A stretch of 64,000 nucleotides of DNA from Betaproteobacteria bacterium (GCA_016867975.1 VGIC01000002.1:38648-102647), one strand, 5' to 3'; positions 22,201 to 33,792 are shown, counted from the first letter of the stretch. The notes: generated from the sequence alone by a model not told the origin. Translations and numbers: made by a program.

Positions 22201-23517
22201 GAACAAGTGGTGATTTCACGTAATGGTGAAGTGGTTATCGTTGATGATAATGGCCGTGAACGTGAGCGTCATAAAGTACCATACGGTGCGACCTTGCAAA
22301 TTACTGACGGTAAAGCGGTAAAAGCGGGTCAGGCAATCGCAACGTGGGATCCGCACACTCGTCCGATCATTACGGAATATGCCGGCTTCGTTAAGTTCGA
22401 GAACGTAGAAGAAGGCGTTACCGTAGCAAAACAAATTGATGATGTGACAGGCTTGTCATCATTGGTAGTGATTGATCCTAAGCAACGTGCAGGTCAGACC
22501 AAAGGTCTGCGTCCGCAAGTTAAATTGCTGGATGCCAAGGGTGTTGAAGTGAAACTTGCTGGCGGTGATCAGCCGGTCAATGTGACGTTCCAGATCGGTT
22601 GTATCATTACCGTGAAAGATGGTCAGGAAGTGGGCGTGGGTGAAGTTCTGGCACGCGTACCACAAGAATCATCTAAAACACGTGATATTACCGGTGGTCT
22701 GCCACGTGTCGCCGAATTGTTCGAGGCGCGCTCACCAAAAGACGCGGGGATGCTTGCTGAGGTAACAGGTACGATCTCATTCGGTAAAGATACCAAAGGT
22801 AAACAACGTCTCGTGATTACTGACTTGGATGGTATTTCTAACGAATACCTGATTCCAAAAGATAAACACGTGACAGCGCATGACGGTCAAGTGGTGACTA
22901 AAGGTGAGACGATTGTAGATGGTCCTGCTGATCCGCAAGACATTTTACGTCTGCAAGGCCGTGAGGCTTTGGCTCGTTATATCATCGATGAAGTGCAAGA
23001 TGTTTACCGCTTACAAGGGGTTAAAATCAATGATAAGCACATTGAAGTGATTGTGCGTCAAATGTTACGTCGCGTACGCGTGACAGATGCCGGCGACACC
23101 AGCTTCATCATCGGTGAACAAGTAGAGCGTGCAGACTTGCTGGCGGAAAATGAACAGGTAATCGCGCAAGACAAACGTCCTGCACAATTTGAGTACGTGT
23201 TGCTAGGGATCACTAAAGCGTCATTGTCCACCGATTCATTCATCTCAGCAGCATCGTTCCAGGAAACAACTCGCGTACTGACAGAGGCGGCAATTTTAGG
23301 CAAACGTGATGATTTGCGTGGTCTGAAAGAAAATGTCATCGTGGGGCGCTTAATCCCAGCAGGGACAGGTCTGGCCTATCACGAATCGCGTAAGCGTGCG
23401 GCAGTTGCAGATGGTGCCCCAGTAGTTGAATTGGCTGTAGCTGAAGAAGCTGAGGTGGCGGTAACGGAAGCTTCTGACGACTCATTGGAAGTGGGAAGTG
23501 ATGCGGTAGCGGAATAA
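19261..23517 (+). CDS. rpoC: DNA-directed RNA polymerase subunit beta'
   Basis: 1418 aa; catalytic [12 protein letters not shown]. Confidence 0.99.
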   Translation: MKALLDLFKQVTQEEEFDAIKIALASPEKIRSWSYGEVKKPETINYRTFKPERDGLFCAKIFGPIKDYECLCGKYKRLKHRGVICEKCGVEVTLSKVRRERMGHIDLASPVAHIWFLKSLPSRLGMVLDIALRDIERVLYFEAFIVVDPGMTPLTRGQLLTEDDYLAKVEEYGDEFNAVMGAEAIRELLRTMDIEREITNLRQELGATGSEAKIKKIAKRLKVLEAFQKSGIKPEWMILEILPVLPPELRPLVPLDGGRFATSDLNDLYRRVINRNNRLKRLLELKAPEIIVRNEKRMLQEAVDSLLDNGRRGKVMTGASKRPLKSLADMIKGKGGRFRQNLLGKRVDYSGRSVIVVGPQLKLHQCGLPKKMALELFKPFIFHKLEVLGLATTIKAAKKKVEEEGPEVWDILEDVIREHPVLLNRAPTLHRLGIQAFEPILIEGKAIQLHPLVCAAFNADFDGDQMAVHVPLSLEAQMEARTLMLASNNVLSPANGEPIIVPSQDIVLGLYYMTREKVNARGTGMRFADVKEVQRAYDQNLIDLHARITVRIKEFDIDLNGVKTEKVTRYETTVGRALLSDILPAGLSFSTIDKALKKKEISKLINASFRKVGIRETVIFADKLMYTGYSYATKAGISISINDMLVPPEKEQLIAAADAEVKEIEGQYVSGLVTQGERYNKVVDIWGRAGDKVADAMMKQLREEAVLDSDGNPLKGADGKAVRQESFNAIYMMADSGARGSAAQVRQLAGMRGLMAKPDGSIIETPIKANFRDGLNVLQYFISTHGARKGLADTALKTANSGYLTRRLVDVTQDLVVTEHDCGTAEGLVTKALVKGGEVIEPLHDRILGRTAALDILNPETQEVIYPAGTLLTEDEVERIDALGIDEVKVRTALTCDTRYGICAKCYGRDLGRGKLISQGESVGVIAAQSIGEPGTQLTMRTFHIGGAVSRAASVSQVESKSNGVLNFTSTMRYVTNARNEQVVISRNGEVVIVDDNGRERERHKVPYGATLQITDGKAVKAGQAIATWDPHTRPIITEYAGFVKFENVEEGVTVAKQIDDVTGLSSLVVIDPKQRAGQTKGLRPQVKLLDAKGVEVKLAGGDQPVNVTFQIGCIITVKDGQEVGVGEVLARVPQESSKTRDITGGLPRVAELFEARSPKDAGMLAEVTGTISFGKDTKGKQRLVITDLDGISNEYLIPKDKHVTAHDGQVVTKGETIVDGPADPQDILRLQGREALARYIIDEVQDVYRLQGVKINDKHIEVIVRQMLRRVRVTDAGDTSFIIGEQVERADLLAENEQVIAQDKRPAQFEYVLLGITKASLSTDSFISAASFQETTRVLTEAAILGKRDDLRGLKENVIVGRLIPAGTGLAYHESRKRAAVADGAPVVELAVAEEAEVAVTEASDDSLEVGSDAVAE

Positions 23518-23574
23518 AATCAAGCATTTGTGGCTTGACAATAAAAGTCGACCCAAATAGAATGCCGAGTTTTT

Positions 23575-23620
23575 CAGGATGGTGTTATTGTCTTCATTGA
23601 CTTCGCCATCCTGGTTTATT
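23575..23620 (+). terminator. Putative terminator after rpoC
   Basis: CAGGATGG ... CCATCCTG followed by gtttattttg. Confidence 0.5.
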
Positions 23621-23687
23621 TTGTAGCCTGTATTAAAAATTATTTAAAGAAACATCTTTTTAGAGACTTAAGTTAGGGGTTTGGGCA

Positions 23688-24074
23688 ATGCCAACCATCA
23701 ATCAGTTAGTACGTAAACCACGCGTTAAAGTGGTTACAAAGAGCAAAGTGCCGGCACTTGAAGCTTGTCCGCAAAAACGTGGTGTATGTACACGTGTTTA
23801 TACGACAACGCCTAAAAAGCCTAACTCAGCTTTGCGTAAAGTTGCAAAAGTGCGTTTAACCAATGGTTATGAAGTCATTAGCTACATCGGTGGTGAAGGC
23901 CATAACCTGCAAGAGCACAGTGTGGTTCTGTTGCGCGGCGGTCGTGTAAAAGACTTGCCAGGTGTGCGTTACCATATGGTGCGTGGCAGTTTGGATACTG
24001 CAGGTGTTAAAGATCGTAAGCAATCACGTTCTAAATACGGTGCTAAGCGTCCTAAAGAAGCTAAAGCTAAATAA
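23688..24074 (+). CDS. rpsL: 30S ribosomal protein S12
   Basis: 128 aa; [33 protein letters not shown]. Confidence 0.99.
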   Translation: MPTINQLVRKPRVKVVTKSKVPALEACPQKRGVCTRVYTTTPKKPNSALRKVAKVRLTNGYEVISYIGGEGHNLQEHSVVLLRGGRVKDLPGVRYHMVRGSLDTAGVKDRKQSRSKYGAKRPKEAKAK

Positions 24075-24177
24075 TTTAGTTTTACCGAATTGTTATATAG
24101 CGGCTAACCAAAAGCCTTGCTGAGCAGTTGCTAGCAAAACATAAAAGATAATAGAGACCAAGAAAGTAGATATAAGC

Positions 24178-24648
24178 ATGCCAAGACGTAGAGAAGTCCC
24201 CAAGCGTAACATTTTGCCGGATCCAAAATTCGGTAGCCAAGAAGTTTCAAAATTTGTAAACGTATTGATGACAGGCGGTAAAAAGTCTGTTGCAGAGCGT
24301 ATTTTGTACGGTGCGTTTGATCAAATTACAAATAAAACAAGTAAAGATGCATTGGAAGTGTTTACAGTGGCGTTGCAAAACTTGCGTCCGCTGGTTGAGG
24401 TTAAGAGTCGTCGTGTGGGCGGTGCCAACTATCAAGTGCCTGTTGAAGTGCGCCCAAGTCGTCGCAGTGCGTTGGCAATGCGTTGGTTGCGTGATGCTGC
24501 GCGTAAGCGTGGTGAGAAGTCAATGGGTTTGCGTTTAGCTGCTGAATTGATCGAAGCTTCAGAAGGTCGTGGCTCAGCGATGAAGAAACGTGAAGAAGTT
24601 CATCGTATGGCAGAAGCAAATAAAGCATTCTCACACTTTAGATTTTAA
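24178..24648 (+). CDS. rpsG: 30S ribosomal protein S7
   Basis: 156 aa; [20 protein letters not shown]. Confidence 0.99.
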   Translation: MPRRREVPKRNILPDPKFGSQEVSKFVNVLMTGGKKSVAERILYGAFDQITNKTSKDALEVFTVALQNLRPLVEVKSRRVGGANYQVPVEVRPSRRSALAMRWLRDAARKRGEKSMGLRLAAELIEASEGRGSAMKKREEVHRMAEANKAFSHFRF

Positions 24649-24653
24649 TAAGT

Positions 24654-24692
24654 AAATGTATCTTTCTAACAAAAGGTACATTTGTTTTTTTG
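24654..24692 (+). terminator. Putative terminator/attenuator between rpsG and fusA
   Basis: AAATGTA ... TACATTT followed by gttttttttg. Confidence 0.5.
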
Positions 24693-24745
24693 TAAGCTGT
24701 TCTTTAAGAATTTTAAGCAATAATATTTAAGCAAAGGTAATAGTC

Positions 24746-26839
24746 GTGGCTCGTAAAACCCCTATACAACGCTATCGTAACATTGGTATTTCTGCGCATA
24801 TTGATGCAGGTAAAACAACGACGACAGAGCGTATCCTCTACTACACAGGTGTGAACCACAAGATTGGTGAGGTGCATGATGGTGCAGCTACCATGGACTG
24901 GATGGAGCAAGAGCAAGAGCGTGGGATTACTATTACGTCTGCTGCAACTACCTGCTTCTGGAAGGGGATGGATAACGCTCGTCCAGAGCATCGCTTTAAT
25001 ATTATTGATACTCCGGGACACGTTGACTTCACGATTGAGGTTGAGCGTTCAATGCGTGTTCTCGATGGCGCATGTATGGTTTATTGTGCTGTGGGTGGTG
25101 TGCAGCCGCAATCAGAAACCGTTTGGCGGCAAGCTACAAAATACAAGGTGCCGCGTTTGGCATTTGTAAACAAAATGGACCGTTCAGGTGCAGACTTTTT
25201 CAAAGTGGTAGATCAAATGAAGGTGCGCTTAAAAGCGAACCCTATTCCTGTCGTTATCCCTATTGGTCGTGAAGATACCTTTACCGGCGTGGTTGATCTG
25301 ATTAAGATGAAATCCATCATCTGGGATGAGGCATCACAAGGTATGAAATTCACATACGGTGACATTCCAGCTGATTTGGTTGAGGTGGCCAACAAGTGGC
25401 GTGAGAATATGGTTGAAGCTGCAGCTGAAGCCAGTGAGGATTTGATGAATAAATACCTTGAAGAAGGTGATTTGTCAGAAGCGGATATCATTCTTGGTTT
25501 GCGCACACGTACTATTGCAACTGAAATTCAGCCAATGTTGTGTGGTACAGCATTTAAGAACAAGGGCGTTCAGCGCATGCTGGATGCGGTGATTGATTTC
25601 TTGCCATCTCCTGTTGATATTCCTGATGTTGCAGGTGAGGATGATGATGGCGAGCCGGTCACTCGTAAAGCAGACGATAGCGAAGGCTTCTCTGCATTGG
25701 CGTTCAAATTGATGACAGACCCGTTCGTGGGTCAACTGACCTTCGTGCGTGTTTACTCGGGCGTATTGAAGTCAGGCGAAACCGTACTGAACTCAGTGAA
25801 AGGCAAAAAAGAGCGTGTAGGACGTATCGTGCAGATGCATGCTAACTCACGTGAGCCAGTAGAAGAGGTTTTGGCTGGCGACATCGCGGCGTGTATCGGC
25901 TTGAAAGATGTCACAACGGGTGAAACACTTTGCTCACCGGATAAGCCAGTGATCTTGGAGCGCATGGTATTCCCAGAGCCTGTTATTCACGTTGCGGTTG
26001 AGCCTAAAACTAAAGCTGACCAAGAAAAAATGGGTATCGCTTTGGGTCGTCTGGCGCAGGAAGATCCATCTTTCCGCGTGCGTTCAGATGAGGAGTCAGG
26101 ACAAACCATTATTTCTGGGATGGGCGAATTGCACTTGGAAATCTTGGTGGATCGCATGAAGCGTGAGTTTAACGTTGAAGCTAACGTGGGTGCACCACAA
26201 GTGGCTTATCGTGAAGCGATTCGCAAGAAAGTTGAAGTTGAAGGTAAGTTCGTTAAGCAGTCTGGCGGTAAGGGTCAGTATGGTCACGTATGGTTGATCA
26301 TGGAGCCTAACGAGGCTGGCAAGGGCTTTGAGTTCGTTGATCAGATTAAAGGTGGTACCGTACCTCGCGAATTTATTCCTGCAGTTGAAAAAGGTTTGCG
26401 TGAAACAATTCCTTCCGGCGTGTTGGCTGGCTTCCCAGTGGTGGATGTAAAAGTGACACTGTTTGATGGTTCTTACCATGATGTTGACTCGAACGAGAAT
26501 GCATTTAAGATGGCAGCCTCTATCGGCTTCAAGGATGGTATGCGTAAGGCAGACCCCGTCTTGCTTGAGCCTATGATGGCGGTTGAAGTCGAGACGCCTG
26601 AAGACTACATGGGTGATGTGATGGGTGACTTGTCATCTCGTCGTGGCATCATTCAAGGTATGGAAGATATGGCAGGTGGCGGTAAAGCTATCCGTGCTGA
26701 AGTTCCGTTGTCAGAAATGTTCGGTTACTCTACTGTGGTGCGCTCGCTGTCTCAAGGTCGTGCAACTTACAGCATGGAGTTCAAGCATTATTCTGAAGCA
26801 CCAAGAAATGTGGCTGACGCCATCATTAACAAGAAATAA
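24746..26839 (+). CDS. fusA: Elongation factor G
   Basis: 697 aa; [44 protein letters not shown]. Confidence 0.99.
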   Translation: MARKTPIQRYRNIGISAHIDAGKTTTTERILYYTGVNHKIGEVHDGAATMDWMEQEQERGITITSAATTCFWKGMDNARPEHRFNIIDTPGHVDFTIEVERSMRVLDGACMVYCAVGGVQPQSETVWRQATKYKVPRLAFVNKMDRSGADFFKVVDQMKVRLKANPIPVVIPIGREDTFTGVVDLIKMKSIIWDEASQGMKFTYGDIPADLVEVANKWRENMVEAAAEASEDLMNKYLEEGDLSEADIILGLRTRTIATEIQPMLCGTAFKNKGVQRMLDAVIDFLPSPVDIPDVAGEDDDGEPVTRKADDSEGFSALAFKLMTDPFVGQLTFVRVYSGVLKSGETVLNSVKGKKERVGRIVQMHANSREPVEEVLAGDIAACIGLKDVTTGETLCSPDKPVILERMVFPEPVIHVAVEPKTKADQEKMGIALGRLAQEDPSFRVRSDEESGQTIISGMGELHLEILVDRMKREFNVEANVGAPQVAYREAIRKKVEVEGKFVKQSGGKGQYGHVWLIMEPNEAGKGFEFVDQIKGGTVPREFIPAVEKGLRETIPSGVLAGFPVVDVKVTLFDGSYHDVDSNENAFKMAASIGFKDGMRKADPVLLEPMMAVEVETPEDYMGDVMGDLSSRRGIIQGMEDMAGGGKAIRAEVPLSEMFGYSTVVRSLSQGRATYSMEFKHYSEAPRNVADAIINKK

Positions 26840-26872
26840 TTGTATTTAAGATATTGATAAAGGAAGAAGATC

Positions 26873-28063
26873 ATGGCAAAAGGTAAATTTGAACGGACCA
26901 AGCCGCACGTTAACGTAGGCACGATTGGCCACGTAGACCACGGTAAGACAACACTGACAGCGGCGATCACCACTGTATTGACGAAGAAATTTGGCGGCGA
27001 AGCGAAAGCCTACGACCAAATTGACGCGGCTCCAGAAGAAAAGGCACGTGGTATTACCATTAACACAGCCCACGTAGAATACGAAACAGCCACCCGCCAC
27101 TACGCACACGTAGACTGCCCAGGCCACGCTGACTATGTTAAAAACATGATTACTGGCGCAGCGCAAATGGACGGCGCCATCTTAGTATGTTCAGCCGCTG
27201 ACGGCCCAATGCCACAAACACGTGAACACATCCTGTTAGCACGTCAAGTAGGCGTACCCTACATCGTGGTATACCTCAACAAAGCAGACCTGGTTGACGA
27301 CGCAGAGCTGCTAGAACTCGTAGAAATGGAAGTGCGAGACCTGCTCAGCAAATACGACTTCCCAGGTGACGACACCCCAATCATCAAAGGCTCAGCACGT
27401 CTAGCCCTTGAAGGCGACCAATCAGAAATCGGCGAAGCCTCAATCTTCCGATTGGCAGAAGCCCTAGACACCTACATCCCAATGCCAGAACGCGCCATTG
27501 ACGGCACATTCCTGATGCCAGTAGAAGACGTATTCTCAATCTCAGGTCGTGGTACCGTAGTCACAGGACGTATTGAGCGCGGCATTGTCAAAGTCGGCGA
27601 CGAAATTGAAATTGTAGGCATCAAACCAACCCTGAAAACCACCTGTACTGGTGTAGAAATGTTCCGCAAACTGCTCGACCAAGGTCAAGCAGGCGACAAC
27701 GTAGGCGTATTACTCCGTGGTACAAAACGTGAAGAAGTAGAACGTGGTCAAGTATTGGCTAAAGCTGGCTCAATCAAACCACACACCAAATTCACAGCAG
27801 AAATCTACGTATTGGGTAAAGACGAAGGTGGACGTCACACCCCATTCTTCCAAGGCTACCGCCCACAATTCTACTTCCGTACCACAGACGTTACGGGCGC
27901 AGTAGAATTGCCGGCAGGCACAGAAATGGTAATGCCAGGTGACAACGTTTCTATCACTGTGACATTGATTGCACCGATTGCGATGGAAGAAGGCTTACGC
28001 TTTGCGATTCGTGAAGGCGGCCGTACTGTTGGTGCGGGTGTCGTAGCTAAAATTATCGAGTAA
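26873..28063 (+). CDS. tuf: Elongation factor Tu (copy 2)
   Basis: 396 aa, same protein as copy 1; follows fusA as in the str operon. Confidence 0.99.
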   Translation: MAKGKFERTKPHVNVGTIGHVDHGKTTLTAAITTVLTKKFGGEAKAYDQIDAAPEEKARGITINTAHVEYETATRHYAHVDCPGHADYVKNMITGAAQMDGAILVCSAADGPMPQTREHILLARQVGVPYIVVYLNKADLVDDAELLELVEMEVRDLLSKYDFPGDDTPIIKGSARLALEGDQSEIGEASIFRLAEALDTYIPMPERAIDGTFLMPVEDVFSISGRGTVVTGRIERGIVKVGDEIEIVGIKPTLKTTCTGVEMFRKLLDQGQAGDNVGVLLRGTKREEVERGQVLAKAGSIKPHTKFTAEIYVLGKDEGGRHTPFFQGYRPQFYFRTTDVTGAVELPAGTEMVMPGDNVSITVTLIAPIAMEEGLRFAIREGGRTVGAGVVAKIIE

Positions 28064-28080
28064 TTTTTGTAGTTAAATCA

Positions 28081-28104
28081 AACGGCAGGGTGAACCCTGC
28101 CGTT
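28081..28104 (+). terminator. Hairpin between tuf copy 2 and rpsJ (terminator/attenuator-like)
   Basis: AACGGCAGGG-tgaa-CCCTGCCGTT followed by tcgctctttt. Confidence 0.6.
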
Positions 28105-28127
28105 TCGCTCTTTTGAAAGGCAGTAAA

Positions 28128-28436
28128 ATGACAAACCAAAAAATCCGTATCCGTCTTAAAGCTTTTGACTATCGTTTGATTGATCAATCAGCTCAAGAAA
28201 TTGTAGAAACTGCCAAACGTACTGGCGCAGTAGTTAAAGGTCCAGTGCCTTTGCCAACTCGTATCGAGCGCTTTGATATCTTGCGTTCACCACACGTCAA
28301 TAAAACATCACGTGATCAGTTCGAAATTCGCACACACCAACGTTTGATGGATATTGTGGATCCTACCGATAAAACAGTGGATGCATTGATGAAGTTAGAT
28401 CTGCCAGCAGGGGTTGATGTAGAGATTAAGCTTTAA
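28128..28436 (+). CDS. rpsJ: 30S ribosomal protein S10
   Basis: [37 protein letters not shown] track start 28113 is 5 codons early. Confidence 0.98.
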   Translation: MTNQKIRIRLKAFDYRLIDQSAQEIVETAKRTGAVVKGPVPLPTRIERFDILRSPHVNKTSRDQFEIRTHQRLMDIVDPTDKTVDALMKLDLPAGVDVEIKL

Positions 28437-28460
28437 ATCTAGCGATGATTAGATAAAAGA

Positions 28461-28492
28461 ATCCAGTGATATTTTCCTCACTGGATTTTTTT
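28461..28492 (+). terminator. Rho-independent terminator directly after rpsJ
   Basis: ATCCAGTGA-tattttcc-TCACTGGAT followed by TTTTTT. Confidence 0.85.
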
Positions 28493-28678
28493 ACATTTGG
28501 AGCAATAGGAGTGTTGGCGCGCAATTGATTGCGCGAAACAGCCCATTAGCTGGCGTAGTGCGTCCCCGTTAACAGTGCACCGTATGTTTCCTCCAGCGCA
28601 CTGCTAGGCGAGTGCGCCCTCCATGGGCTAATGAAGATTTTTACGCGGTAAATGATTTAAGAGGAATTTTAGTATGCT

Positions 28679-28710
28679 CTCCTCATTCCCGCCTTCGCGG
28701 GAACGAGGAG
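28679..28710. repeat. REP-like palindrome
   Basis: CTCCTCATTCCCGC-cttc-GCGGGAACGAGGAG, 14-bp arms with one mismatch, in the rpsJ-rplC gap. Confidence 0.55.
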
Positions 28711-28839
28711 CGAGGGTTTTTTCGCTGAGAAATTTAGTTTTTTAAGCGTTTTGCAAAGGTCTCAGTACAATAACAATCCAAAAAATCCATATGCCAACAC
28801 GTATTGAGCGAGAACCCAAAAAAAAGAAATTAAAAAAGT

Positions 28840-28869
28840 TTGGCATGTTTTTATTTTATTAGGTATAAT
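28840..28869 (+). promoter_or_regulatory. Putative sigma70 promoter upstream of rplC
   Basis: TTGGCA - 18 nt - TATAAT (perfect -10), 65 nt upstream of the rplC ATG. Confidence 0.7.
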
Positions 28870-28934
28870 CGCGCCTCTTTCACAGAAGTCGGTCAATTGT
28901 AATCGACTTTTTAACTAACTATAAGGAAACGATC

Positions 28935-29603
28935 ATGAGCTTAGGGCTTATTGGTCGCAAGGTGGGGATGACCCGCGTATTTACCGAGGATGGCGCAAGC
29001 GTTCCGGTAACTGTGCTGGAAGTTGTGCCTAACCGCGTGACACAGATCAAGACGACCGCAAGCGATGGCTACAATGGCCTTCAAGTTGCTTACGGCACGC
29101 GTCGTGCTAGCCGTGTAAACAAGGCTTTGACTGGGCATTACGCCAAGTCAGGTGCTGCTGCAGGGGCTGGTATTCAAGAATTTTCAGTAGATGCTGACGC
29201 TTTGGCTAATTATGCTGCTGGTGCAAATATCACTGTAGATATTTTCCAGCCTGGCCAAAAAGTTGACGTAACCGGCACTTCTTTGGGTAAAGGTTTTGCT
29301 GGTGCAATTAAGCGTCACCATTTTAGCTCAAACCGTGCATCTCATGGTAACTCACGTTCACATAACGTTCCTGGTTCTATCGGTATGGCGCAGGATCCTG
29401 GTCGAGTATTCCCAGGTAAGCGCATGCCAGGTCACTTAGGTGCGGTTAAAGTCACCACGCAAAACCTCGAAGTGGTGCGTGTGGATGTTGAGCGCAACTT
29501 GTTGTTGATTAAAGGGGCTATCCCTGGCTCTAAAGGCGGAGACGTGGTTGTGCGTCCAGCTATCAAGACCAAGGCTAACAAGGCGCAGGGAGGTTCTAAA
29601 TAA
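28935..29603 (+). CDS. rplC: 50S ribosomal protein L3
   Basis: 222 aa; [20 protein letters not shown]. Confidence 0.99.
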   Translation: MSLGLIGRKVGMTRVFTEDGASVPVTVLEVVPNRVTQIKTTASDGYNGLQVAYGTRRASRVNKALTGHYAKSGAAAGAGIQEFSVDADALANYAAGANITVDIFQPGQKVDVTGTSLGKGFAGAIKRHHFSSNRASHGNSRSHNVPGSIGMAQDPGRVFPGKRMPGHLGAVKVTTQNLEVVRVDVERNLLLIKGAIPGSKGGDVVVRPAIKTKANKAQGGSK

Positions 29604-30229
29604 TGGAACTTAAATTAATAGACAAAAACGGCAAAGCTGCTAAAAAAGGCGTGACGGTATCTGAAGGTACATTTGGTCGCGCGTTTAACGAGGCTTTGGT
29701 GCATCAGGTTGTGGTGGCTTATATGGCCAATGCCCGCACTGCAACACGTGCGCAAAAAGGTCGTGATACTGTAGCGCATACCACACACAAGCCATACGCG
29801 CAAAAAGGTACTGGTAATGCCCGTTCAGGGATGACCTCAAGCCCAATCTGGCGTGGAGGTGGTCGTGCATTTCCTAACTCACCAAGCGAAAACTTCAGCC
29901 ATAAGGTGAACCGCAAGGCTTACCGTGCTGGTATGCAAACAATCTTATCAGAGTTGGTGCGTCAAGATCGCTTGAGTGTTGTGGAAGATTTTTCAGTAGA
30001 CACCCCCAAAACCAAAGCTTTGGCAGAAAAAATCAAGGGCATGGGTTATGCAGGCGGTGTGTTGGTGCTGACTGATAGCTTCAATGAGAATTTGTATTTA
30101 TCTTCACGTAACCTCACCAATGTGATGGTGGTTGAGGCGCAATACGCTGATCCGGTGAGCTTGGTTCGCTTCCCGAATGTAGTGGCTACTGCTGCTGCAG
30201 TGAAGAAACTTGAGGAGATGTTAGCATGA
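29603..30229 (+). CDS. rplD: 50S ribosomal protein L4
   Basis: 208 aa; [32 protein letters not shown]. Confidence 0.98.
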   Translation: MELKLIDKNGKAAKKGVTVSEGTFGRAFNEALVHQVVVAYMANARTATRAQKGRDTVAHTTHKPYAQKGTGNARSGMTSSPIWRGGGRAFPNSPSENFSHKVNRKAYRAGMQTILSELVRQDRLSVVEDFSVDTPKTKALAEKIKGMGYAGGVLVLTDSFNENLYLSSRNLTNVMVVEAQYADPVSLVRFPNVVATAAAVKKLEEMLA

Positions 30230-30540
30230 TTAGCGCGATGACAAAGACTCAAGATCGTTTGTTGCAAGTGATTTTAGCTCCGCAAATCACAGAAAAAGCG
30301 ACTTACATTGCTGATAAACATCAACAAATCGCATTCAAAGTGCGCACTGATGCTACTAAACCTGAAATTAAAGCAGCTGTTGAGCTTGTGTTCAAGGTGG
30401 AAGTAGCCAGCGTAGCTGTGATCAATGTTGGTGGTAAAGTGAAGCGTGCAGGTAAGCGCATGGGTAAGCGTAACGACTGGAAAAAAGCTTATGTGAGCTT
30501 GAAGCCAGGTCAAGAAATTAACTTCGCAGCGGGCGAATAA
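30226..30540 (+). CDS. rplW: 50S ribosomal protein L23
   Basis: 104 aa; [23 protein letters not shown]; overlaps rplD end. Confidence 0.97.
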   Translation: MISAMTKTQDRLLQVILAPQITEKATYIADKHQQIAFKVRTDATKPEIKAAVELVFKVEVASVAVINVGGKVKRAGKRMGKRNDWKKAYVSLKPGQEINFAAGE

Positions 30541-30551
30541 GGAGAGAAGAG

Positions 30552-31385
30552 ATGGCATTAGTTAAAGTCAAACCAACTTCCCCCGGCCGTCGTGGTGTGC
30601 TTAAGGTGGTGACGCCTGATTTGCACAAAGGTAAGCCTCACGCACCGCTGTTGGAAAGTCAAAGTAAGAATGCAGGCCGTAATAACAATGGTCGCATTAC
30701 AACTCGTCATCAAGGTGGCGGTCATAAGCAACACTATCGTGTAATCGATTTCCGTCGTAACAAGACAGGAATCCCTGCGAAAGTTGAGCATATTGAATAT
30801 GATCCAAACCGTACTGCGCACATCGCTTTGTTGTGTTATGCAGATGGTGAGCGTCGTTACATTATCGCTCCGCGCGGTGTGACAGCTGGTATGCAATTAA
30901 TCAGTGGTTCTGAAGCGCCTATCAAAGTGGGTAATGCCATGCCTTTGCGCAATATTCCAGTGGGCAGCACGATTCATTGCATCGAGTTGCAGCCAGGTAA
31001 AGGTGCGCAGATTGCGCGTTCAGCAGGTACATCAGTGCAGCTGCTGGCGCGTGAAGGTAGCTATGCGCAATTGCGTTTACGTTCAGGCGAGGTTCGCCGT
31101 GTACACGTAGATTGCATGGCAACTTTGGGTGAGGTGGGTAACGAAGAGCATTCATTGCGCTCAATCGGTAAAGCTGGTGCGATGCGCTGGCGTGGTGTTC
31201 GTCCAACCGTTCGTGGTGTGGTGATGAACCCGATCGATCACCCTCACGGTGGTGGTGAAGGTCGCACTGCTGCAGGTATGAGTCCAGTGAGCCCATGGGG
31301 TATTAAAACTAAAGGATATCGCACACGTAGCAGCAAGCGTACCGATAATATGCGTATTAGTCGTCGTCCGAGAGGCGTAAGGTAA
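30552..31385 (+). CDS. rplB: 50S ribosomal protein L2
   Basis: 277 aa; [37 protein letters not shown]. Confidence 0.99.
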   Translation: MALVKVKPTSPGRRGVLKVVTPDLHKGKPHAPLLESQSKNAGRNNNGRITTRHQGGGHKQHYRVIDFRRNKTGIPAKVEHIEYDPNRTAHIALLCYADGERRYIIAPRGVTAGMQLISGSEAPIKVGNAMPLRNIPVGSTIHCIELQPGKGAQIARSAGTSVQLLAREGSYAQLRLRSGEVRRVHVDCMATLGEVGNEEHSLRSIGKAGAMRWRGVRPTVRGVVMNPIDHPHGGGEGRTAAGMSPVSPWGIKTKGYRTRSSKRTDNMRISRRPRGVR

Positions 31386-31388
31386 TTT

Positions 31389-31664
31389 ATGGCACGTTCA
31401 CTTAAAAAAGGTCCATTTATTGATGGTCATTTGGCAAAAAAAGTAGAGGTTGCTCAGGCGACTCGCGATCGTAAACCAATTAAAACTTGGTCACGTCGCT
31501 CCACTATTTTCCCAGATTTTATCGGTCTTACTATTGCAGTGCATAATGGTAAGCAACACGTTCCAGTGTTGATTTCTGAAAACATGGTAGGTCATAAGCT
31601 TGGCGAATTTGCGTTGACTCGTACATTCAAAGGGCATGCGGCCGACAAGAAAGCTAAGAAGTAG
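31389..31664 (+). CDS. rpsS: 30S ribosomal protein S19
   Basis: 91 aa; [15 protein letters not shown]. Confidence 0.99.
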   Translation: MARSLKKGPFIDGHLAKKVEVAQATRDRKPIKTWSRRSTIFPDFIGLTIAVHNGKQHVPVLISENMVGHKLGEFALTRTFKGHAADKKAKK

Positions 31665-31670
31665 GAGTTG

Positions 31671-32003
31671 ATGATGCAAGTATCTGCAATATTAAAAGGT
31701 GTTCATCTCTCTCCGCAAAAGGCTAGATTGGTGGCAGACCTTGTTCGTGGCAAGAAGGTTGATCATGCGCTTAACATCTTGAACTTTACACCTAAAAAAG
31801 GTGCAGAGATTATCAAGAAAGTGGTTGAGTCTGCGATCGCGAATGCCGAACATAATAATGGGGCTGATATCGATGAGTTGAAGGTGACTTCAATCTACGT
31901 TGATAAAGGTATTGTGTTGAAACGTATCCGTGCGCGTGCTAAAGGTCGTGCGGGTCGTATTACTAAACCAACCTGTCACATTCATGTGACTGTCGGTAAC
32001 TAA
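31671..32003 (+). CDS. rplV: 50S ribosomal protein L22
   Basis: [27 protein letters not shown]. Confidence 0.98.
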   Translation: MMQVSAILKGVHLSPQKARLVADLVRGKKVDHALNILNFTPKKGAEIIKKVVESAIANAEHNNGADIDELKVTSIYVDKGIVLKRIRARAKGRAGRITKPTCHIHVTVGN

Positions 32004-32012
32004 GGGATCGCC

Positions 32013-32735
32013 ATGGGTCAGAAAATTCATCCAATTGGTTTCCGTCTGAGCGTTCAAAAGAATTGGGCGTCACGTTGGTATGCCAATAGCAAAAACTTTC
32101 CTGAGATGTTGCAAAGCGACATCAAAGTGCGTGAGTTTTTAAACAAGAAATTAGCAAGTGCAGCAGTAAGTCGTATCTTGATCGAACGTCCAGCTAAGAA
32201 CGCTAAGATTACAATCTACAGTGCCCGTCCTGGTGTTGTGATTGGTAAAAAAGGTGAAGACATCGAATCTTTGCGCGCTTCTCTGCAAGGTTTGATGGGC
32301 GTGCCTGTGCATTTGAATATTGAAGAAGTGCGCAAACCTGAGCTTGATGCGACATTGATTGCACAGTCCATTGCGCAACAACTCGAAAAGCGTGTGATGT
32401 TCCGTCGCGCCATGAAGCGTGCAATGCAGAATGCAATGCGTTTGGGTGCACAAGGCATCAAGATTATGAGTTCAGGTCGCTTGAACGGGATCGAAATTGC
32501 ACGTACAGAGTGGTATCGCGAAGGACGAGTGCCTTTACATACACTGCGCGCCGATATTGATTACGGTGTTGCTGAGGCGTCAACCACATACGGTATTATC
32601 GGTATTAAAGTGTGGGTGTTCAAAGGCGAGATTTTTGCAGGTCAAGCGCAAGCTGCCCAGGCCTCAACTGCGCCAGCTGCTGAACCAGAAAAAAGAGTAA
32701 GAAAGCCGAGGGCTAAAGATGCTACAACCGTCTAG
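32013..32735 (+). CDS. rpsC: 30S ribosomal protein S3
   Basis: 240 aa; [24 protein letters not shown]. Confidence 0.99.
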   Translation: MGQKIHPIGFRLSVQKNWASRWYANSKNFPEMLQSDIKVREFLNKKLASAAVSRILIERPAKNAKITIYSARPGVVIGKKGEDIESLRASLQGLMGVPVHLNIEEVRKPELDATLIAQSIAQQLEKRVMFRRAMKRAMQNAMRLGAQGIKIMSSGRLNGIEIARTEWYREGRVPLHTLRADIDYGVAEASTTYGIIGIKVWVFKGEIFAGQAQAAQASTAPAAEPEKRVRKPRAKDATTV

Positions 32736-33135
32736 ACAAAAATACCGCAAGATGCAAAAAGGCCGCAATAAGGGCATTGCAACTACGGGTAATAAAGTAA
32801 GTTTTGGTGATTTCGGTTTGAAGGCGATAGGTCGTGGTCGTTTGACAGCGCGTCAAATTGAAGCGGCACGTCGTGTGATGACGCGTCATATCAAACGTGG
32901 TGGTCGTGTTTGGATTCGTATTTTCCCAGACCAACCAATTTCTAAAAAGCCTGCAGAAGTTCGTATGGGTAACGGTAAAGGTAGTACAGAGTACTACGTA
33001 GCTCAAATCCAACCAGGCAAAATGTTGTACGAGATGGACGGCGTGAGCGAAGAGCTAGCACGTGAGGCGTTCCGTTTGGCAGCTGCTAAGTTGCCTATCG
33101 AAACTACGTTCATGACTCGCCAACTGGGTAGTTAA
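32719..33135 (+). CDS. rplP: 50S ribosomal protein L16
   Basis: 138 aa; [19 protein letters not shown]; overlaps rpsC by 17 nt. Confidence 0.99.
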   Translation: MLQPSRQKYRKMQKGRNKGIATTGNKVSFGDFGLKAIGRGRLTARQIEAARRVMTRHIKRGGRVWIRIFPDQPISKKPAEVRMGNGKGSTEYYVAQIQPGKMLYEMDGVSEELAREAFRLAAAKLPIETTFMTRQLGS

Positions 33136-33152
33136 GGAAAGGTGGGCTAAAG

Positions 33153-33347
33153 ATGAAGGCAACCGATTTAAGAGCGAAAAGCGTTGAAGAGTTAAATGCA
33201 GAGTTGGTTGAATTGCGCCGTGCGCAATTTTCACTACGTATGCAATTGGCAACTCAGCAGTTAAATAAAGTAGATCAGCTAGGTAAGGTACGCAAAGATG
33301 TAGCGCGTGTTAAGACTGTATTGGCTGAGAAAGCAAAGCAGGCATAA
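33153..33347 (+). CDS. rpmC: 50S ribosomal protein L29
   Basis: 64 aa; [31 protein letters not shown]. Confidence 0.98.
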   Translation: MKATDLRAKSVEELNAELVELRRAQFSLRMQLATQQLNKVDQLGKVRKDVARVKTVLAEKAKQA

Positions 33348-33348
33348 T

Positions 33349-33594
33349 ATGACTGAGACAACAAAAGTAGTGCGTAGTCTGACCGGTCGCGTTGTAAGCG
33401 ACAAGATGGACAAAACAGTGACTGTTTTAGTGGAGCGTAAAGTGAAGCACCCTTTGATTGGCAAAGTTGTTCGCCAGTCCAAAAAGTTTCACGCACACGA
33501 TGAAAACAATAGCTGTAAAGAAGGTGATGTAGTGACTATCGTTGAGAGTCGTCCTATGTCAAAAACTAAAACTTGGGTAGTAAAACAAGCTTAG
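33349..33594 (+). CDS. rpsQ: 30S ribosomal protein S17
   Basis: [42 protein letters not shown] track start 14 codons early. Confidence 0.98.
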   Translation: MTETTKVVRSLTGRVVSDKMDKTVTVLVERKVKHPLIGKVVRQSKKFHAHDENNSCKEGDVVTIVESRPMSKTKTWVVKQA

Positions 33595-33603
33595 TTTAGA
33601 TTT

Positions 33604-33640
33604 TTGCGCAATTACCGGACAAAGTAATTGCGCAAGTGTT
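33604..33640 (+). terminator. Hairpin at the S10/spc operon junction (terminator-like)
   Basis: TTGCGCAATTAC-cggacaaa-GTAATTGCGCAA, perfect 12-bp arms, followed by gtgtttt. Confidence 0.6.
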
Positions 33641-33792
33641 TTAAGTGGTATAGAATGTTTTGTTTAGGCGAGCGTCCATGTTTGTGGACATAAAGCTCTC
33701 GCCCCAATACTGACCGTGGTCTGTCGGCCTGAATAGTTTAACTATTAAATGGCTGGTGTTGGTTTTAACGGATTAAGTTGGAGATTATTCTC

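Noticed and set aside
28540-28629. Possible degenerate tRNA in the rpsJ-rplC gap
   Set aside because: The AGCCCAT/ATGGGCT closing stem looks acceptor-like, but there is no T-loop TTCRANY, no sensible D-arm and no anticodon arm.
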